From the NCBI RefSeq assembly GCF_018502485.1, contig NZ_CP075546.1: a stretch of 64,000 nt of DNA; one strand, given 5' to 3'. Shown here piece after piece: positions 44,219-54,471 of this stretch (position 1 is its first letter; the number at the start of each line of letters is the position of its first letter). Source of the stretch: Methanospirillum purgamenti. Lineage in GTDB: Archaea; Halobacteriota; Methanomicrobia; Methanomicrobiales; Methanospirillaceae. Made by a program: the position numbers and the translations under genes. The notes below the pieces were generated by a model. That model made no database searches and had not been told where the DNA came from. It saw only the letters and a program-made list of their open reading frames with translations.

Positions 44219-45394
44219 CTAATAGTGGTATCCATCAGTACAATAATTACAGATAGTGTCACTAAGTCCTGGGCTAATATCATCACACCATGGGGTATTT
44301 TTCTCACACTTGACTAAAATACTCTGGTCATGGCCTAATTTCCACATTATATTGTTCGAGAATCTATTCGTCCAAAATGGTGCATTACGTACATCAATGT
44401 AAAATTTCTTGGGCTGACATCGGTATTGCTTGACCATTCCTGATCCTGTAAATTCATTCCATGGAAGACTTGACACATGGATTGGAATTTCCAAGCCATC
44501 TGATGAGCTTTCATATGTAAATTGTGCGACACATGTTACTTTCCCTTTTGAATTCCACATTGGATCATTATATTTTGGAGATTTACATTTACAGACTGTC
44601 CCATTTACATAAATTGGGATAATCACGCCGCTTCCAGTATCATCATCTGCAGCACATCCCGTTGATAACTCACCACTTAAATAGAATTCTAAATCATTGT
44701 AATCTTTATCGCCCCCATTCCAAAAATCTTCAAAGCTAACCAGATACCTATGATGTGTTCCACTATTTTTAAATGTAATTGCAGCATGAGCTAATTTATC
44801 TGGATTTCTTGAGCTTGGGCCGGTATAGTATGTTTTTCCGTTAGCAGTATCAGAGAAGATCAATTCTGTTCCTGCAGGGAATTTGCCTAAGTTCCACGTT
44901 GTTCCGAATGACGTTCCCTTCCGATTATTCGGCATTTCTCCTTCAGACCAACCTAATGTTTCGGTTCGCGGTTTTGATAATCTGAATTCATTTTTGTATC
45001 CAGCAGAAGAATAAGCAAAGTCTACAATAACATCAGTTGTATTGTTCATTACACATACTGACGCCCCAACACCTCCGAGATCAACGGGAATTACTGCAGT
45101 TGCAGTTGGTGTAGGGACAATCGGGGTTTCTGTGGGATAAAACCATTCCGGTTCATCAAAGTTTTTATCATCTTTAATAACTTTAAAATCATTTGGTACT
45201 TCTTCTTTTCCAGAGCTGATATTACCCCCAATTGATGAACTATAAGGAAAATCACCGATGTAAATGTCTAATGCTCTTGGCTTTCCAAGGCCTTCATTTA
45301 TCACACCTTCCTCTGCAACAACAATTGTCCAACATCCAATCAAAATTGCTACAAAAAAAAATCCTGCAATCTTTAAAATTTTGTTAAATTTCAT
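44219..45394 (-). CDS. Secreted DUF4114-domain protein of the pilin operon
   Basis: 391 residues from ATG 45394, which has GGGTGATTA just before it. The signal peptide is at about 8-28. The central DUF4114 domain (about 120-245) shows its signature YLVSFEDFWNGGDKDYNDLEFYLSG, a Ca2+-binding-like Asp-rich strand of surface proteins. The last 140 residues, with Cys pairs and PIYVNGTVCKCKSP, FTYESSSDGLEIPIHVSS and LPWNEFTGSGM, resemble the end of the 285-residue pilin-like protein encoded 0.5 kb upstream. It is the last gene of the operon and probably an adhesin or tip protein. Confidence 0.8.
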   Translation of the reverse strand: MKFNKILKIAGFFFVAILIGCWTIVVAEEGVINEGLGKPRALDIYIGDFPYSSSIGGNISSGKEEVPNDFKVIKDDKNFDEPEWFYPTETPIVPTPTATAVIPVDLGGVGASVCVMNNTTDVIVDFAYSSAGYKNEFRLSKPRTETLGWSEGEMPNNRKGTSFGTTWNLGKFPAGTELIFSDTANGKTYYTGPSSRNPDKLAHAAITFKNSGTHHRYLVSFEDFWNGGDKDYNDLEFYLSGELSTGCAADDDTGSGVIIPIYVNGTVCKCKSPKYNDPMWNSKGKVTCVAQFTYESSSDGLEIPIHVSSLPWNEFTGSGMVKQYRCQPKKFYIDVRNAPFWTNRFSNNIMWKLGHDQSILVKCEKNTPWCDDISPGLSDTICNYCTDGYHY

Positions 45395-45399
45395 ATTAA

Positions 45400-45846
45400 T
45401 CACCCGTTATTTTTCATTTGATACCAAATCACAATGACATCTCCATTTTTCATTATGTTAGTATTTCTTGTAAATGCAAATTCTTTTGAATCTTCATAAG
45501 AAGGAGAACATATCTGAGTTTTATCCAAGGATGAAAATATCTCTGCAGGATAAAACCATGTTGGATAAACTATGACTCTTTCCATTATGGTCCGATTAAA
45601 AAACTCAGTAGACAAGTAAAATTTCATTTTCTGAGGATCGATTGTATCCCCACCTTCATGTCGGGTAACAATAATAAAAGAACTCGAATTACATTGCAAA
45701 CATGAGGAACTTAACACAACTTTTTCTTTTGCCTCCGGAGGCGGAGTTGAAAGTAATAACACACCAATTATTCCAATTCCCGTAATGACTAAAGCTACAA
45801 GAATTAATGCTCCAACAATTTCAGACAATGCTTTATCTTTTCTCAT
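45400..45846 (-). CDS. Archaeal prepilin-like protein, 148 residues
   Basis: The class III signal KALSEIVGALILVALVITGI has a charged N terminus, a Ser-Glu at the likely cleavage site and a hydrophobic core of about 20 residues. That is the type processed by archaeal prepilin peptidase. The globular part has SSCLQCNSSSFIIVTRHEGGDTID, a strand pattern with HxGGD shared with the two pilins before it. It starts 2 bases past the stop of the previous gene. It is likely a minor pilin of an adhesion or motility filament. Confidence 0.82.
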   Translation of the reverse strand: MRKDKALSEIVGALILVALVITGIGIIGVLLLSTPPPEAKEKVVLSSSCLQCNSSSFIIVTRHEGGDTIDPQKMKFYLSTEFFNRTIMERVIVYPTWFYPAEIFSSLDKTQICSPSYEDSKEFAFTRNTNIMKNGDVIVIWYQMKNNG

Positions 45847-45848
45847 TT

Positions 45849-46700
45849 TTACTCACATCGTGCAATCTCACTTTTTGTTCTTCCAAGCCACCACTGAACC
45901 TCATTGAAGAAATATACAGTAATTGTATCTGACATATTTCCAGTATTATTAAAATCTTCATGAACCACTACACTCATATTTCCAATAAAATAATTCCATG
46001 GTTTTTCTCTTTGTTGAACGGGAATGTGATAATTATCTGCATCTGATTCTGCATGTAACTGGTACTTAAATTGTGCATAACATGAGCCATCGTCACATCC
46101 AGCTGGATTACATCCCGGATCACCTTTTTTCCTTGGATTTACTAAAACTGGAATTAGTTCGTGTGTAGGATCTTTACATGAATTAGAGTCTTTAACGCAG
46201 GGAGCATCTTTAATCTGCTCCTTAAAATTAACTTTTACCATAGGGGACTTAAATGGATAATACTGAATATCCATCCCGATTGGTTTTGAGGAAAAATTCT
46301 CTCTAAACCTTAAGGTTTGCCCACTTTTCCATTCCTTAACTGAATTCCAATATTCTCTGGATGAAAGACTACTATCACCAATGTCGGAAAACATACAATC
46401 TTCAGGTGTCCCTTCGTAAACCCACCAGGGAATAATCTCTTTTGAACTTCCATCTTCAAGATAAAGAATGAACTTAATTTGATCCTGAGTCATGGATTCA
46501 CCACCTCCATGATAGAGGATTATTTCATAATCTCCTGTTAGATTACACCGAATGCAATATGACGTGAGTGAAGCTTTCGGTGTTTTATCTGGTGGTGGTG
46601 TTGAAAGCATGATCACCCCAATAATTGCCATGCTCAACATAACGATACTTATCAGAAGAACTGCTCCAATAACTTCTGATACTGCAGTTTCGTGCCTCAT
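45849..46700 (-). CDS. Prepilin-like protein with extra C-terminal domain
   Basis: 283 residues from ATG 46700; GGGGG lies 7 bases upstream, whereas ATG 46706 directly abuts it. N-terminal prepilin helix is ETAVSEVIGAVLLISIVMLS. The pilin domain has SYCIRCNLTGDYEIILYHGG and ESMTQDQIKFIL. An additional C-terminal domain (about 160-283: ELIPVLVNPRKKGDPGCNPA, SCYAQFKYQLHAESDADNYH, EKPWNYFIGNMSV) matches the end of the DUF4114 protein. It is likely a surface-exposed pilin with a host-binding or structural head. Confidence 0.8.
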   Translation of the reverse strand: MRHETAVSEVIGAVLLISIVMLSMAIIGVIMLSTPPPDKTPKASLTSYCIRCNLTGDYEIILYHGGGESMTQDQIKFILYLEDGSSKEIIPWWVYEGTPEDCMFSDIGDSSLSSREYWNSVKEWKSGQTLRFRENFSSKPIGMDIQYYPFKSPMVKVNFKEQIKDAPCVKDSNSCKDPTHELIPVLVNPRKKGDPGCNPAGCDDGSCYAQFKYQLHAESDADNYHIPVQQREKPWNYFIGNMSVVVHEDFNNTGNMSDTITVYFFNEVQWWLGRTKSEIARCE

Positions 46701-46947
46701 TGTCATACCCCCAATATGACAAACAATTTTGTTATCATTTGAGAATATATAGGTTTATAACAACCAATAATTATCAGTAATACATTTTTTCAAATTATTA
46801 CTAAAACGAAAAAAAAAGTCTAAATAAAACAAAATTAGATGATTTTTTCTTTCAGAATAAATGACAATTATACAATACGCACACTCAAAATTGGAAATAA
46901 AAGTGATTTTTTAATATTTAAAAACCAATTGATTGAAAAGATAAATG
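46701..46947. other. AT-rich spacer inside the pilin cluster
   Basis: About 250 bases, strongly AT-rich, with stretches such as AAACGAAAAAAAAAGTC and TTTTTCAAATTATTAC. It probably carries the promoter of the downstream minus-strand pilin genes. No gene is seen. Confidence 0.45.
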
Positions 46948-47604
46948 TTAAATCACGTCAGTTCCGAATTGATTCAAAACTAATGTTACATCGCTTCCTG
47001 ATGGTGTTGTATAAATAATCATTACTTTATCAACCGGTTTAGGTGGATTTTGGATCCGTAATGAGGAGCCGATGCTAAAATATTTGTCTGACCATTTGTC
47101 ATATCCAAAAAAACTATCATTATTGTATAATTTTTTTTCAAATTTCGTTCCATCAAATTTTTCTTCGTTAATAATAATTTTCATCAGCTCTATATCCAGA
47201 GTGTCCCCACCATTATGACAGAAGTAAATTACATTACATTCTTTGAGATTCGAACACATTGGGGCGATACAATGCTCCATGCATCTTAAAATGTCAACAG
47301 AAGAATCATCAGCATATATTTGTTCCTTATTCGCATAATTTTTATATTTGCAATTCTCCTCACACATTTTGTAATTAAAAGAATCACTTGAAGGATGACA
47401 ACTAAATGATCCTTGAGTACAGGGAAATTCTGTATCAAAAATATCGATTGTATCACTACATGCCATGCTAATTTTTACCTGTGGAATTGATTGTGGTTTA
47501 ATCATTGGTAGATATATTGATGAATAAATACCAAACATAGCAACGATAATTCCGATTAATGCAATGGCACCAATTATTTCAGATACTGCTTCATTGCAAT
47601 TCAT
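46948..47604 (-). CDS. Cys-rich prepilin-like protein, 218 residues
   Basis: Prepilin helix NEAVSEIIGAIALIGIIVAM, then a Cys-rich segment with ten cysteines (SMACSDT, FPCTQGSFSCHPSS, KMCEENCKY, LRCMEHCIAPMCSN, KECNVIYFCHNGGDTLD). The HNGGD strand equals HxGGD in the other pilins. Disulfides outside the cell are likely. The stop of the upstream 589-residue gene overlaps this start (TGATG), so the two are coupled. It is a likely minor pilin. Confidence 0.78.
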   Translation of the reverse strand: MNCNEAVSEIIGAIALIGIIVAMFGIYSSIYLPMIKPQSIPQVKISMACSDTIDIFDTEFPCTQGSFSCHPSSDSFNYKMCEENCKYKNYANKEQIYADDSSVDILRCMEHCIAPMCSNLKECNVIYFCHNGGDTLDIELMKIIINEEKFDGTKFEKKLYNNDSFFGYDKWSDKYFSIGSSLRIQNPPKPVDKVMIIYTTPSGSDVTLVLNQFGTDVI

Positions 47605-49373
47605 CAGAGTGCCCCACTCTGCATCACAAGGGATACTTCAGATTCAGTGTAGTCGAGGATAAATGGTTCGCCATATCTGCAATCATTCATTATATAGTTT
47701 TCAACTAAAGGAAGACATAAAGAACTATCTAATGTAACGGAGGAACATTTATTAGGGCCGGCTAAGTTTCCAACACCTTGGCCTATTAGCAAATTAGATG
47801 AAAAAATCTGTCTTGGTTCGTCTGCTATTCGGAATGAATATAAATAACCGCTGTATGCTCCAACATCTGGTTTATCTGGGTTATCTGATATTGTTTTATT
47901 TGTAATTGTTTTTACTTGATCAAAGCCTCTTTTCCATAATTCGGTAGAAGTTTTCATCCTTTCAATCTCATCCGTGCCTAATGTTCCAGAAAGAGGAGAT
48001 GTTGAACTAGGTACTCTTGGATCGTCCGGAATAAACCTTAACCAAATTGCATATGCATTAGGGGTGTTTGCTTCCTTCAACTTGTATTTTTTAATCGAGC
48101 CACTACTGGGGAATTCATCCCCAAAATTTGTTAATTCTGTAGTTCCATCAAATAAATTATGATTAATTTGATCAATTTTTGTAAAAATTTGAGCACTTAC
48201 TGATCCGCTTATGTCTTCTGTATCAGTTATCCGAATATTGTTAATGCTCACTTTTAACGTATATTCATCGTCAATATTTTTAATTGGCGTTATTGCAATA
48301 GATGGAACCAGCATAACTGATGATCCCTGATCTGAGGGCTGGTTTAAAAATAAACCTCCCATTTCATATAGTAAATTCTGATTTACCCAGTATCTGTTAG
48401 CAGATTCATATTGTAATGATCCGATTCTTGGGGGATAATAATTAATTTTATTTGAGATTGCAGCACTTGCGTAATTATTTGTGTCTTGTTTTAATTCTTG
48501 AACATTTGAAAAAAAATTATCATAATATTGGGATGAATTATTTACAATGAGGTCATTTAAAATGTTAACTGTGTAGTTAGTTCCATATGATGTATCCAAA
48601 GTGATATTCTCGATAATTGTTCTTTCTCCTGTCAATATTCTGTTTGGGTATGTTCTATTATCCCAGATTTCTAATATCAAATCATGAATTTCACGAGTAA
48701 TTGGGAAGGTGATAGTAGCTGTAGCATTCATGTACTGAGGGGTGGGAGATGGAATAGGAGTTGGGGTTGGAGAATATGTAATATTGCTTAAATTAATAGT
48801 AACGAATACATTCTCCAATACTGGACGTTTTTTTAGTGTGATATTGTAGAATCGATCAAATATTGTAAAATTTATTGGGCTGGGTGGGCATTTATTATAA
48901 TCTTTACACGATATAGTTGACAATTTTGGATAGAAATTTAAATAGGATTCTGAATAATACTTTGAATAATTAGACGAAAAATACTCTGTAGTTGATAATG
49001 ATGAGAGATCTGTCATATCGCCATTAACAACAACTTCTAGAAAATCATTCTGTTCATTGACCATCAGAGTTCCTGACGCTTCGATATATGAACTCATTGG
49101 CATGACACTCAAGGATCCGGATCCCACAGATGATAATGTTCCCAATTCGAAGGAACGAGCAATAGGGAGGTTAATTTTATCATTAATTATTAACCCGTCG
49201 ATATCAGCTTTGAGGCCGATAAACTCCTGGGTAATATATTTCATATGGGAGATTTCTGCATCCCTTCCCTGAATGGGAACAACATACAAAAGGTACATAG
49301 AGAACAGTATCGCTAACAGAGAAACGATCATTAAAAACCCGATTACTTCAGATAGCGCCTGCTCCCGTTTCAC
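47604..49373 (-). CDS. Large prepilin-like surface protein, 589 residues
   Basis: It starts with GTG 49373 after GGGGTGGGGG. The prepilin signal is EQALSEVIGFLMIVSLLAIL, followed by about 540 extracellular residues of beta-rich sequence. Thr/Pro-rich TPTPIPSPTPQYMNATATIT splits the two halves. The C-terminal part ends GEPFILDYTESEVSLVM. It is much larger than a usual pilin and may be a filament cap or a pseudopilin-like initiator. It is the first gene of the pilin operon. No known head domain is recognised. Confidence 0.75.
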   Translation of the reverse strand: MKREQALSEVIGFLMIVSLLAILFSMYLLYVVPIQGRDAEISHMKYITQEFIGLKADIDGLIINDKINLPIARSFELGTLSSVGSGSLSVMPMSSYIEASGTLMVNEQNDFLEVVVNGDMTDLSSLSTTEYFSSNYSKYYSESYLNFYPKLSTISCKDYNKCPPSPINFTIFDRFYNITLKKRPVLENVFVTINLSNITYSPTPTPIPSPTPQYMNATATITFPITREIHDLILEIWDNRTYPNRILTGERTIIENITLDTSYGTNYTVNILNDLIVNNSSQYYDNFFSNVQELKQDTNNYASAAISNKINYYPPRIGSLQYESANRYWVNQNLLYEMGGLFLNQPSDQGSSVMLVPSIAITPIKNIDDEYTLKVSINNIRITDTEDISGSVSAQIFTKIDQINHNLFDGTTELTNFGDEFPSSGSIKKYKLKEANTPNAYAIWLRFIPDDPRVPSSTSPLSGTLGTDEIERMKTSTELWKRGFDQVKTITNKTISDNPDKPDVGAYSGYLYSFRIADEPRQIFSSNLLIGQGVGNLAGPNKCSSVTLDSSLCLPLVENYIMNDCRYGEPFILDYTESEVSLVMQSGAL

Positions 49374-49544
49374 TCCCCCACCCCAAATAAGATACTTATC
49401 TATCTTTAAGTTTTTGAAGTTATTGACTTCAGAACATATTTTGACAAATATCTGGTAGGTACTATCAGAGATTGTTTCCTGTAGATTCTAACCAATTCTT
49501 AAAAAAAGAAATCTGACGTTATAAACCGAAAAAACAACCTGCTA

Positions 49545-51731
49545 TTACTGGTTTGCTGTTCTCCATTCACCGTCTGGGATCCGGATCTCAAACCTCGCTC
49601 CATCGCCTTCCTTCCCTGTTTCAGAAATCGATAAACCGGTAATATCAAGTATCTCTCTGGTTAAAAATAACCCAAGCCCGGTATTATTCCCTACCCCTTT
49701 CCGAAATATTCTCTCCTTCATCGGTTCTGGAATACCGACTCCGTCGTCTCTTATTACCCAGATTGCATCAGTACCATTCTTGTACCAATAAGAGGTTATC
49801 CTGGTAATTGTACCTCCATATCGAAGGGCATTATCACAGATATTATATATTACCCGTTCCAGAAGAGGATCTGCAAAAATAGAAAATCCATCAAGATCCA
49901 GGTTGAGTGTAATATCTCCCATCTTTAGACTAGAAATAGCAGTTAAAAAGGTCTCTTTTGCATTTTGCCATAATGGTTCCTTCACACCAAGATCCTGGTA
50001 ATCCCTGGTAAATTCTATCTGTTCCTGAATAAGATAGGCAACCTGGTGAGCTTTTTTAATATATGTTCCGATTCGTTCAGGGCTTTGTTCCATCTCTGCA
50101 TATGTCAGGTATCCTAGTATTCCTGTCAGGCTGTTTAAGATATCATGCCGTGTTATGGATGAGAGGAGATTTAATTTTGAATTGACCAGTTCGACTGATG
50201 CCTGGGCGATCTTAAGGTCAGTGATATCAATGATAACAGCAACTACTCCGTTAATCTCCCCGTCTGTCCCTCGTAACGGTGAGTATCGCCCACGGAGGAA
50301 TCGTTTTTTCGGCTTCTCATGTTCAAATTCCATCTCTTCTTGAAAGGGTACCTCCCGACCAGTGAGTGCCTGCTTTATGAGAGATAGGTGTCGCTCAAAT
50401 CTTGAATCCCTGCAGAAATTTTCGTATGAATGACCCTCAATTGCCTCCGGGATGAGTCCGAAGGATGAACTGAAGTTCTTATTTGCAAGAAGGATCGTTC
50501 CTTTCTCATCAAAACAGATAATTGAGACCGGAACAGTGTCAATAATAGATCTCAGAAGTCCTTTATGTGACCGTATCTCATCTTCTGCTTTCTTTCGCTC
50601 GCTAATATCCCTGACTGATGCAATAACGCCAATAATAGTACCATCAGAATTCCGGTACGGAGTATATATTAATGATACCCATCCGCTTTTTCCTGTTTTT
50701 GGAATATGGTACCAGACATCTTGTGATGTAGAAGTTTTTCCATCCAGGGCCTTTTTCATATGGCTCTGAAGATCATCTCCTATGAGTTCAGGTATAAAGT
50801 TTAATGAGGGCTTTCCAAGCAATTCATTTTCCGAAATGCCAGTAATCGTTTCCATGAATCGGTTCCATACCCGGTAATTGAGCTCGGTATCATAGACTAT
50901 GATTCCTTCACTGACATTAGAAAGCACCTGCTGGATACACCTGGTTCTGGTTGACAGGGATAATTCCACCTCTTTGAGATAGGTGATATCAATCATCGTG
51001 GTCAGGAGAACCTCTTTGTTATCCCAGAGTAACGTATCAACAGAAAATAGCCCGGTAATGAGTTCACCATTCTTTTTCCGGATAACAATCTCCTTATCAC
51101 GTGGGGGAGCATCTGCTCTATATGCTGCAATAATGGAATTTCTGATGTTTGGATCGAAGAAAACCTGAAGTTCTGTTGAACTCTTTCCGATGACCTCTTC
51201 TTTTGTATATCCGAGAGTCTTTAAAAATGCCGGATTTACAACAATAAATACACCAGTGTCCGGTTGAGAGAGAGCCATTGGGATGGGATTTTCTTTAAAC
51301 ACCTGTCGGTAAAACCTGAATCGTTTATTGAAGTTTTTCTGTTTGATCCTGTTCTCTGTTGTCTTGATAATTAACAGTTCAAGGTTTATTGCCCATACAG
51401 AGGATGTTTTATCTATGCAGTAAAATCCGTCAAGATAAGATAATAGAACTTTTTGAGAGAGTAATGAGCAGGAATACGTGCACCCGATGATCGGAACATC
51501 CGGGTACTGTTTTCTCATTATCTGAATCTTGTCAGGTATTTCTGGTGCATCTCCTATAAATTCGACAAGGAAGCAATCTGTTGAAATGTTTTCTTTATCC
51601 CTTTGACACCGGTTATCATCTTCTGAAAAAATGATAATAGATTCAGTTGACAGACCTGCCCGTATGAATGCTGTGAAATCATCTGAAGAATGTAATATGC
51701 ATACCCGAATAGGTCTTAGATATTCATTCAT
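49545..51731 (-). CDS. Multi-PAS histidine kinase with degenerate N-terminal receiver-like domain
   Basis: 728 residues. The first 130 residues resemble a receiver fold (RVCILHSSDDFTAFIRAGLS, VPIIGCTYSCSLL) but a clear phospho-acceptor Asp is not visible. Three PAS domains follow (about 140-260, 265-385, 395-510) with PAC ends DITYLKE, DISERKK and DITDLKI. The kinase core has H-box SITRHDILNSLTGILGYLTY and the ATPase motifs NICDNALRYGG, RDDGVGIPE and NTGLGLFLTREIL. It is cytoplasmic. It is transcribed leftward, separated from neighbours by non-coding sequence. Confidence 0.88.
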   Translation of the reverse strand: MNEYLRPIRVCILHSSDDFTAFIRAGLSTESIIIFSEDDNRCQRDKENISTDCFLVEFIGDAPEIPDKIQIMRKQYPDVPIIGCTYSCSLLSQKVLLSYLDGFYCIDKTSSVWAINLELLIIKTTENRIKQKNFNKRFRFYRQVFKENPIPMALSQPDTGVFIVVNPAFLKTLGYTKEEVIGKSSTELQVFFDPNIRNSIIAAYRADAPPRDKEIVIRKKNGELITGLFSVDTLLWDNKEVLLTTMIDITYLKEVELSLSTRTRCIQQVLSNVSEGIIVYDTELNYRVWNRFMETITGISENELLGKPSLNFIPELIGDDLQSHMKKALDGKTSTSQDVWYHIPKTGKSGWVSLIYTPYRNSDGTIIGVIASVRDISERKKAEDEIRSHKGLLRSIIDTVPVSIICFDEKGTILLANKNFSSSFGLIPEAIEGHSYENFCRDSRFERHLSLIKQALTGREVPFQEEMEFEHEKPKKRFLRGRYSPLRGTDGEINGVVAVIIDITDLKIAQASVELVNSKLNLLSSITRHDILNSLTGILGYLTYAEMEQSPERIGTYIKKAHQVAYLIQEQIEFTRDYQDLGVKEPLWQNAKETFLTAISSLKMGDITLNLDLDGFSIFADPLLERVIYNICDNALRYGGTITRITSYWYKNGTDAIWVIRDDGVGIPEPMKERIFRKGVGNNTGLGLFLTREILDITGLSISETGKEGDGARFEIRIPDGEWRTANQ

Positions 51732-52001
51732 GTATATGTGGGAAAGAACCCGTACCCTTCATAATTGGATTATAAAGATATAGGTTTTACACTCCGTCAG
51801 GTTGTATATGGATTTGAAGATGTCTCGTGAAAGCTGAAATACATGAAATGATAGGATGATATGGATGATATCATATGATTTAACCTCCAATAATATCCAT
51901 GCAGCGGAGGATTCCGTATGGTATTATCAACTACCAGGAAGTAATTCAAAAGCAGGCTTATCTGGTTAATAAAACACCATATATTTGTACATATTCGTAT
52001 A

Positions 52002-52211
52002 TTGATTGAGTTCAAGTATATCTCGAATACAAAATTTCAATCCTATCACTGTCCAATTGAAAACTTTCCTCTCAAGCAGAAAGATACGCTCCAGATAACG
52101 GGGTATGCCCGAGATCTTATCAGGGAATATCCTGAAGTTACTTTAAAAAAATACGTTATTTATTGTATTGGAAATCACGGGTTTCGAATCTATGATCTGG
52201 ATTCCACATAG
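52002..52211 (+). CDS. Doubtful small hypothetical protein
   Basis: A 69-residue open frame starting with TTG 52002, in a 500-base interval without other genes. Its composition is protein-like (GYARDLIREYPEVTLKKYVI) and it overlaps nothing. There is no ribosome site before the start and I recognise no family. It may be chance. Confidence 0.3.
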   Translation: MIEFKYISNTKFQSYHCPIENFPLKQKDTLQITGYARDLIREYPEVTLKKYVIYCIGNHGFRIYDLDST

Positions 52212-52233
52212 AAAAATCCGTTTCATATTGAAA

Positions 52234-54390
52234 TTACTTCTTCCTGAACTTCCCCTTTGGTACCAGAATCTCAAACCTGGCTCCCAAACCTGGTTGTCCG
52301 GTCTCTGATATTGTAAGTTCAGTAATTCCTAATATTTCCTGTGATAGGTTCAGACCAAACCCGGTATTTCTAAAATATTCTCTTTTAAAAATCGCCTTTT
52401 TATACTCTGTCGGAATACCTACTCCATCATCTTCACATACGATAACATACGAATCATTGATGAAGGTATCAGTAAAGGAAATTTTGGTAATCTTCTCTCC
52501 GTATCTTCTGGCATTCTCTGCCAGGTTGTAAAATACCTTTTCAAGGAGAGGATCGGCGTACACAAGCATCTCTGACATCTCAATAATAACCGTTATTGGA
52601 TCCAGTTTCAATGGGCGGACTGCCTTCATTATCGTCATCTGAATGTCCTGCCACATCGGTTCACGAATACCAATATCCTGATAATCACGGGTGAATTTTA
52701 TCTGCCGTTCGATATTTTCAACCGAGGCAAGTATTTTAGATATATTTGTTTGAGCTTGTGGATCTTCAGTAGTACTTTTCAGGCCTTCGATGTAGAAGAG
52801 TAATGCCTGTATTTGGTTTAAAATATCATGCCTGGTGATATCTGACAGGAGATGTAGTTTATTGTTCGCAATTTTTAATGCATCTTGTGTATTTTTCAGA
52901 TTGGTGATGTCAACTACAAAGATGAGGAGACTTATCACATCCCCCTGAGTATCAAAGAGCGGGATTTTATCGGACTGAACCCACAGATGTTCGCCATTTA
53001 GGAGTGTCAAAACCTCTACTATTCCTCGTTTTGGCTCCTTTGAAGTAATGACCTCAAGATCATCGGCATAGTATTTGTCAGCAAAATCCGGGAATAGATC
53101 ATAGGCATTTTTACCTTCAATCTCTTCAATTGGTAATCCGACCGTAGTTGCCGCTGATTGATTTACACGAATAATTCCATTTTTCGTATCTTTATACCAT
53201 ACCATGGCAGGCATATGGTCAAGAATTACCTGGTTTTCATAACTTATCAGTTCGATTTTTTTATGGTATTCTTTTAATTTTGATATATCTGAAAAACTCT
53301 CGAGGAGATACTCTTTTCCATGGATGGTTACCGGTTTAACCGTTTTGATTACCGGGATCTCTCCGCGGGTATGACTGATAAGGATTCGTTCAGCATGGTC
53401 AATCTCCTGGTTCAAATCATGAATCGGACATTTCCCCCGTCCTTCCGGACAAATAAATGTATGGCACTCTTTTCCAATCACATCGTTTTCAGGAAGGCCG
53501 ATAAGGTTTAATGCCTCTTGATTTGCCCTGACAATCGTATGATTACTGGCATCGATAATCATCATTGCCTGCTGATTGTCAAAGATTGTCTTCAATGCTT
53601 TTTCACTTTCACAGATTTCCACCTCAGCTAGTTTTTTCTCGGTAATATCACGATTACTTCCCCTTCTGCCAAGGAATTGTCCCTTTTCATCATAAATCGC
53701 AGAACAGAGATGGTTTATCCAGATGGTTGTCCCTTTTTTATGGATTACCCGGATATCCAATGAGTATGGGTGATTATCTGCTTCACTTTCTATGATATGG
53801 TTCTTCCAGATTTCCCGATCTTCTGGATCAATGATCGAGATGAGGAGATCAGGATTGTTATAAAATTCCTGGGCAGAATACCCGGTTATCCGCTCACATG
53901 ATGGAGAGGTGTAAATGAACCGGCCATCTATACCGGTCCAGTACTCCCAGTCATAGGTATAATCAGCAACCGTGCGAAATAATTGTTCACGTTTTTCTAA
54001 TTCAATCTCTTTTCTGTACCTGGTTGTACTTTGAGTGATAAACCGGCTGAGTTCAAATAACCTGAGTAATGGGTCTGGATCTTTTTGTAGGAAAAAGTCG
54101 GCCCCAAGATTTACTGCATCAATTGCAACATTCAGTTCTGCTTTTCCGGTGAAAAAAACAAATGGGATCTTCGAATTTTTTTCTCTGACAATTTTTAGAA
54201 ACTCTACACCAGACAAATCAGGCATCATATAATCAGAAATGATGCAATCGTAATCGTTTTGAGTAAACAAGGCAATTGCTTCATCAGGCGAAGTGGTTGT
54301 ATCAACTTTGCAACCAAGCTCTGTCTCCAGGTATTCTCTCCCCAAATCAAGAATGATACGTTCATCATCAAGGTATAAAATGTGACACAT
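52234..54390 (-). CDS. Receiver-PAS histidine kinase
   Basis: 718 residues. The N-terminal receiver domain has ILYLDDE, IISDYMMPDLSG (acceptor Asp), VFFTGKA and FFLQKDPDP. Three PAS-like domains follow (about 130-260, 265-375, 385-505) with DITEKKL, a Cys-containing middle domain (GKECHTFICPEGRGKCPIH), and DITNLKN. The H-box is DITRHDILNQIQALLFYIEG, then NLAENARRYGE, CEDDGVGIP and NTGFGLNLSQEIL. The middle PAS has a C-x4-C-x5-C pattern that could bind metal. It stands 81 bases from the next gene upstream. Confidence 0.88.
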   Translation of the reverse strand: MCHILYLDDERIILDLGREYLETELGCKVDTTTSPDEAIALFTQNDYDCIISDYMMPDLSGVEFLKIVREKNSKIPFVFFTGKAELNVAIDAVNLGADFFLQKDPDPLLRLFELSRFITQSTTRYRKEIELEKREQLFRTVADYTYDWEYWTGIDGRFIYTSPSCERITGYSAQEFYNNPDLLISIIDPEDREIWKNHIIESEADNHPYSLDIRVIHKKGTTIWINHLCSAIYDEKGQFLGRRGSNRDITEKKLAEVEICESEKALKTIFDNQQAMMIIDASNHTIVRANQEALNLIGLPENDVIGKECHTFICPEGRGKCPIHDLNQEIDHAERILISHTRGEIPVIKTVKPVTIHGKEYLLESFSDISKLKEYHKKIELISYENQVILDHMPAMVWYKDTKNGIIRVNQSAATTVGLPIEEIEGKNAYDLFPDFADKYYADDLEVITSKEPKRGIVEVLTLLNGEHLWVQSDKIPLFDTQGDVISLLIFVVDITNLKNTQDALKIANNKLHLLSDITRHDILNQIQALLFYIEGLKSTTEDPQAQTNISKILASVENIERQIKFTRDYQDIGIREPMWQDIQMTIMKAVRPLKLDPITVIIEMSEMLVYADPLLEKVFYNLAENARRYGEKITKISFTDTFINDSYVIVCEDDGVGIPTEYKKAIFKREYFRNTGFGLNLSQEILGITELTISETGQPGLGARFEILVPKGKFRKK

Positions 54391-54471
54391 ATTGCCCCCC
54401 CTCTGTTGTAATAATTAAAAACAAATACTCCCCAGAAAATATCCATTCATCAGCCGCAGTTAGTCCATATC

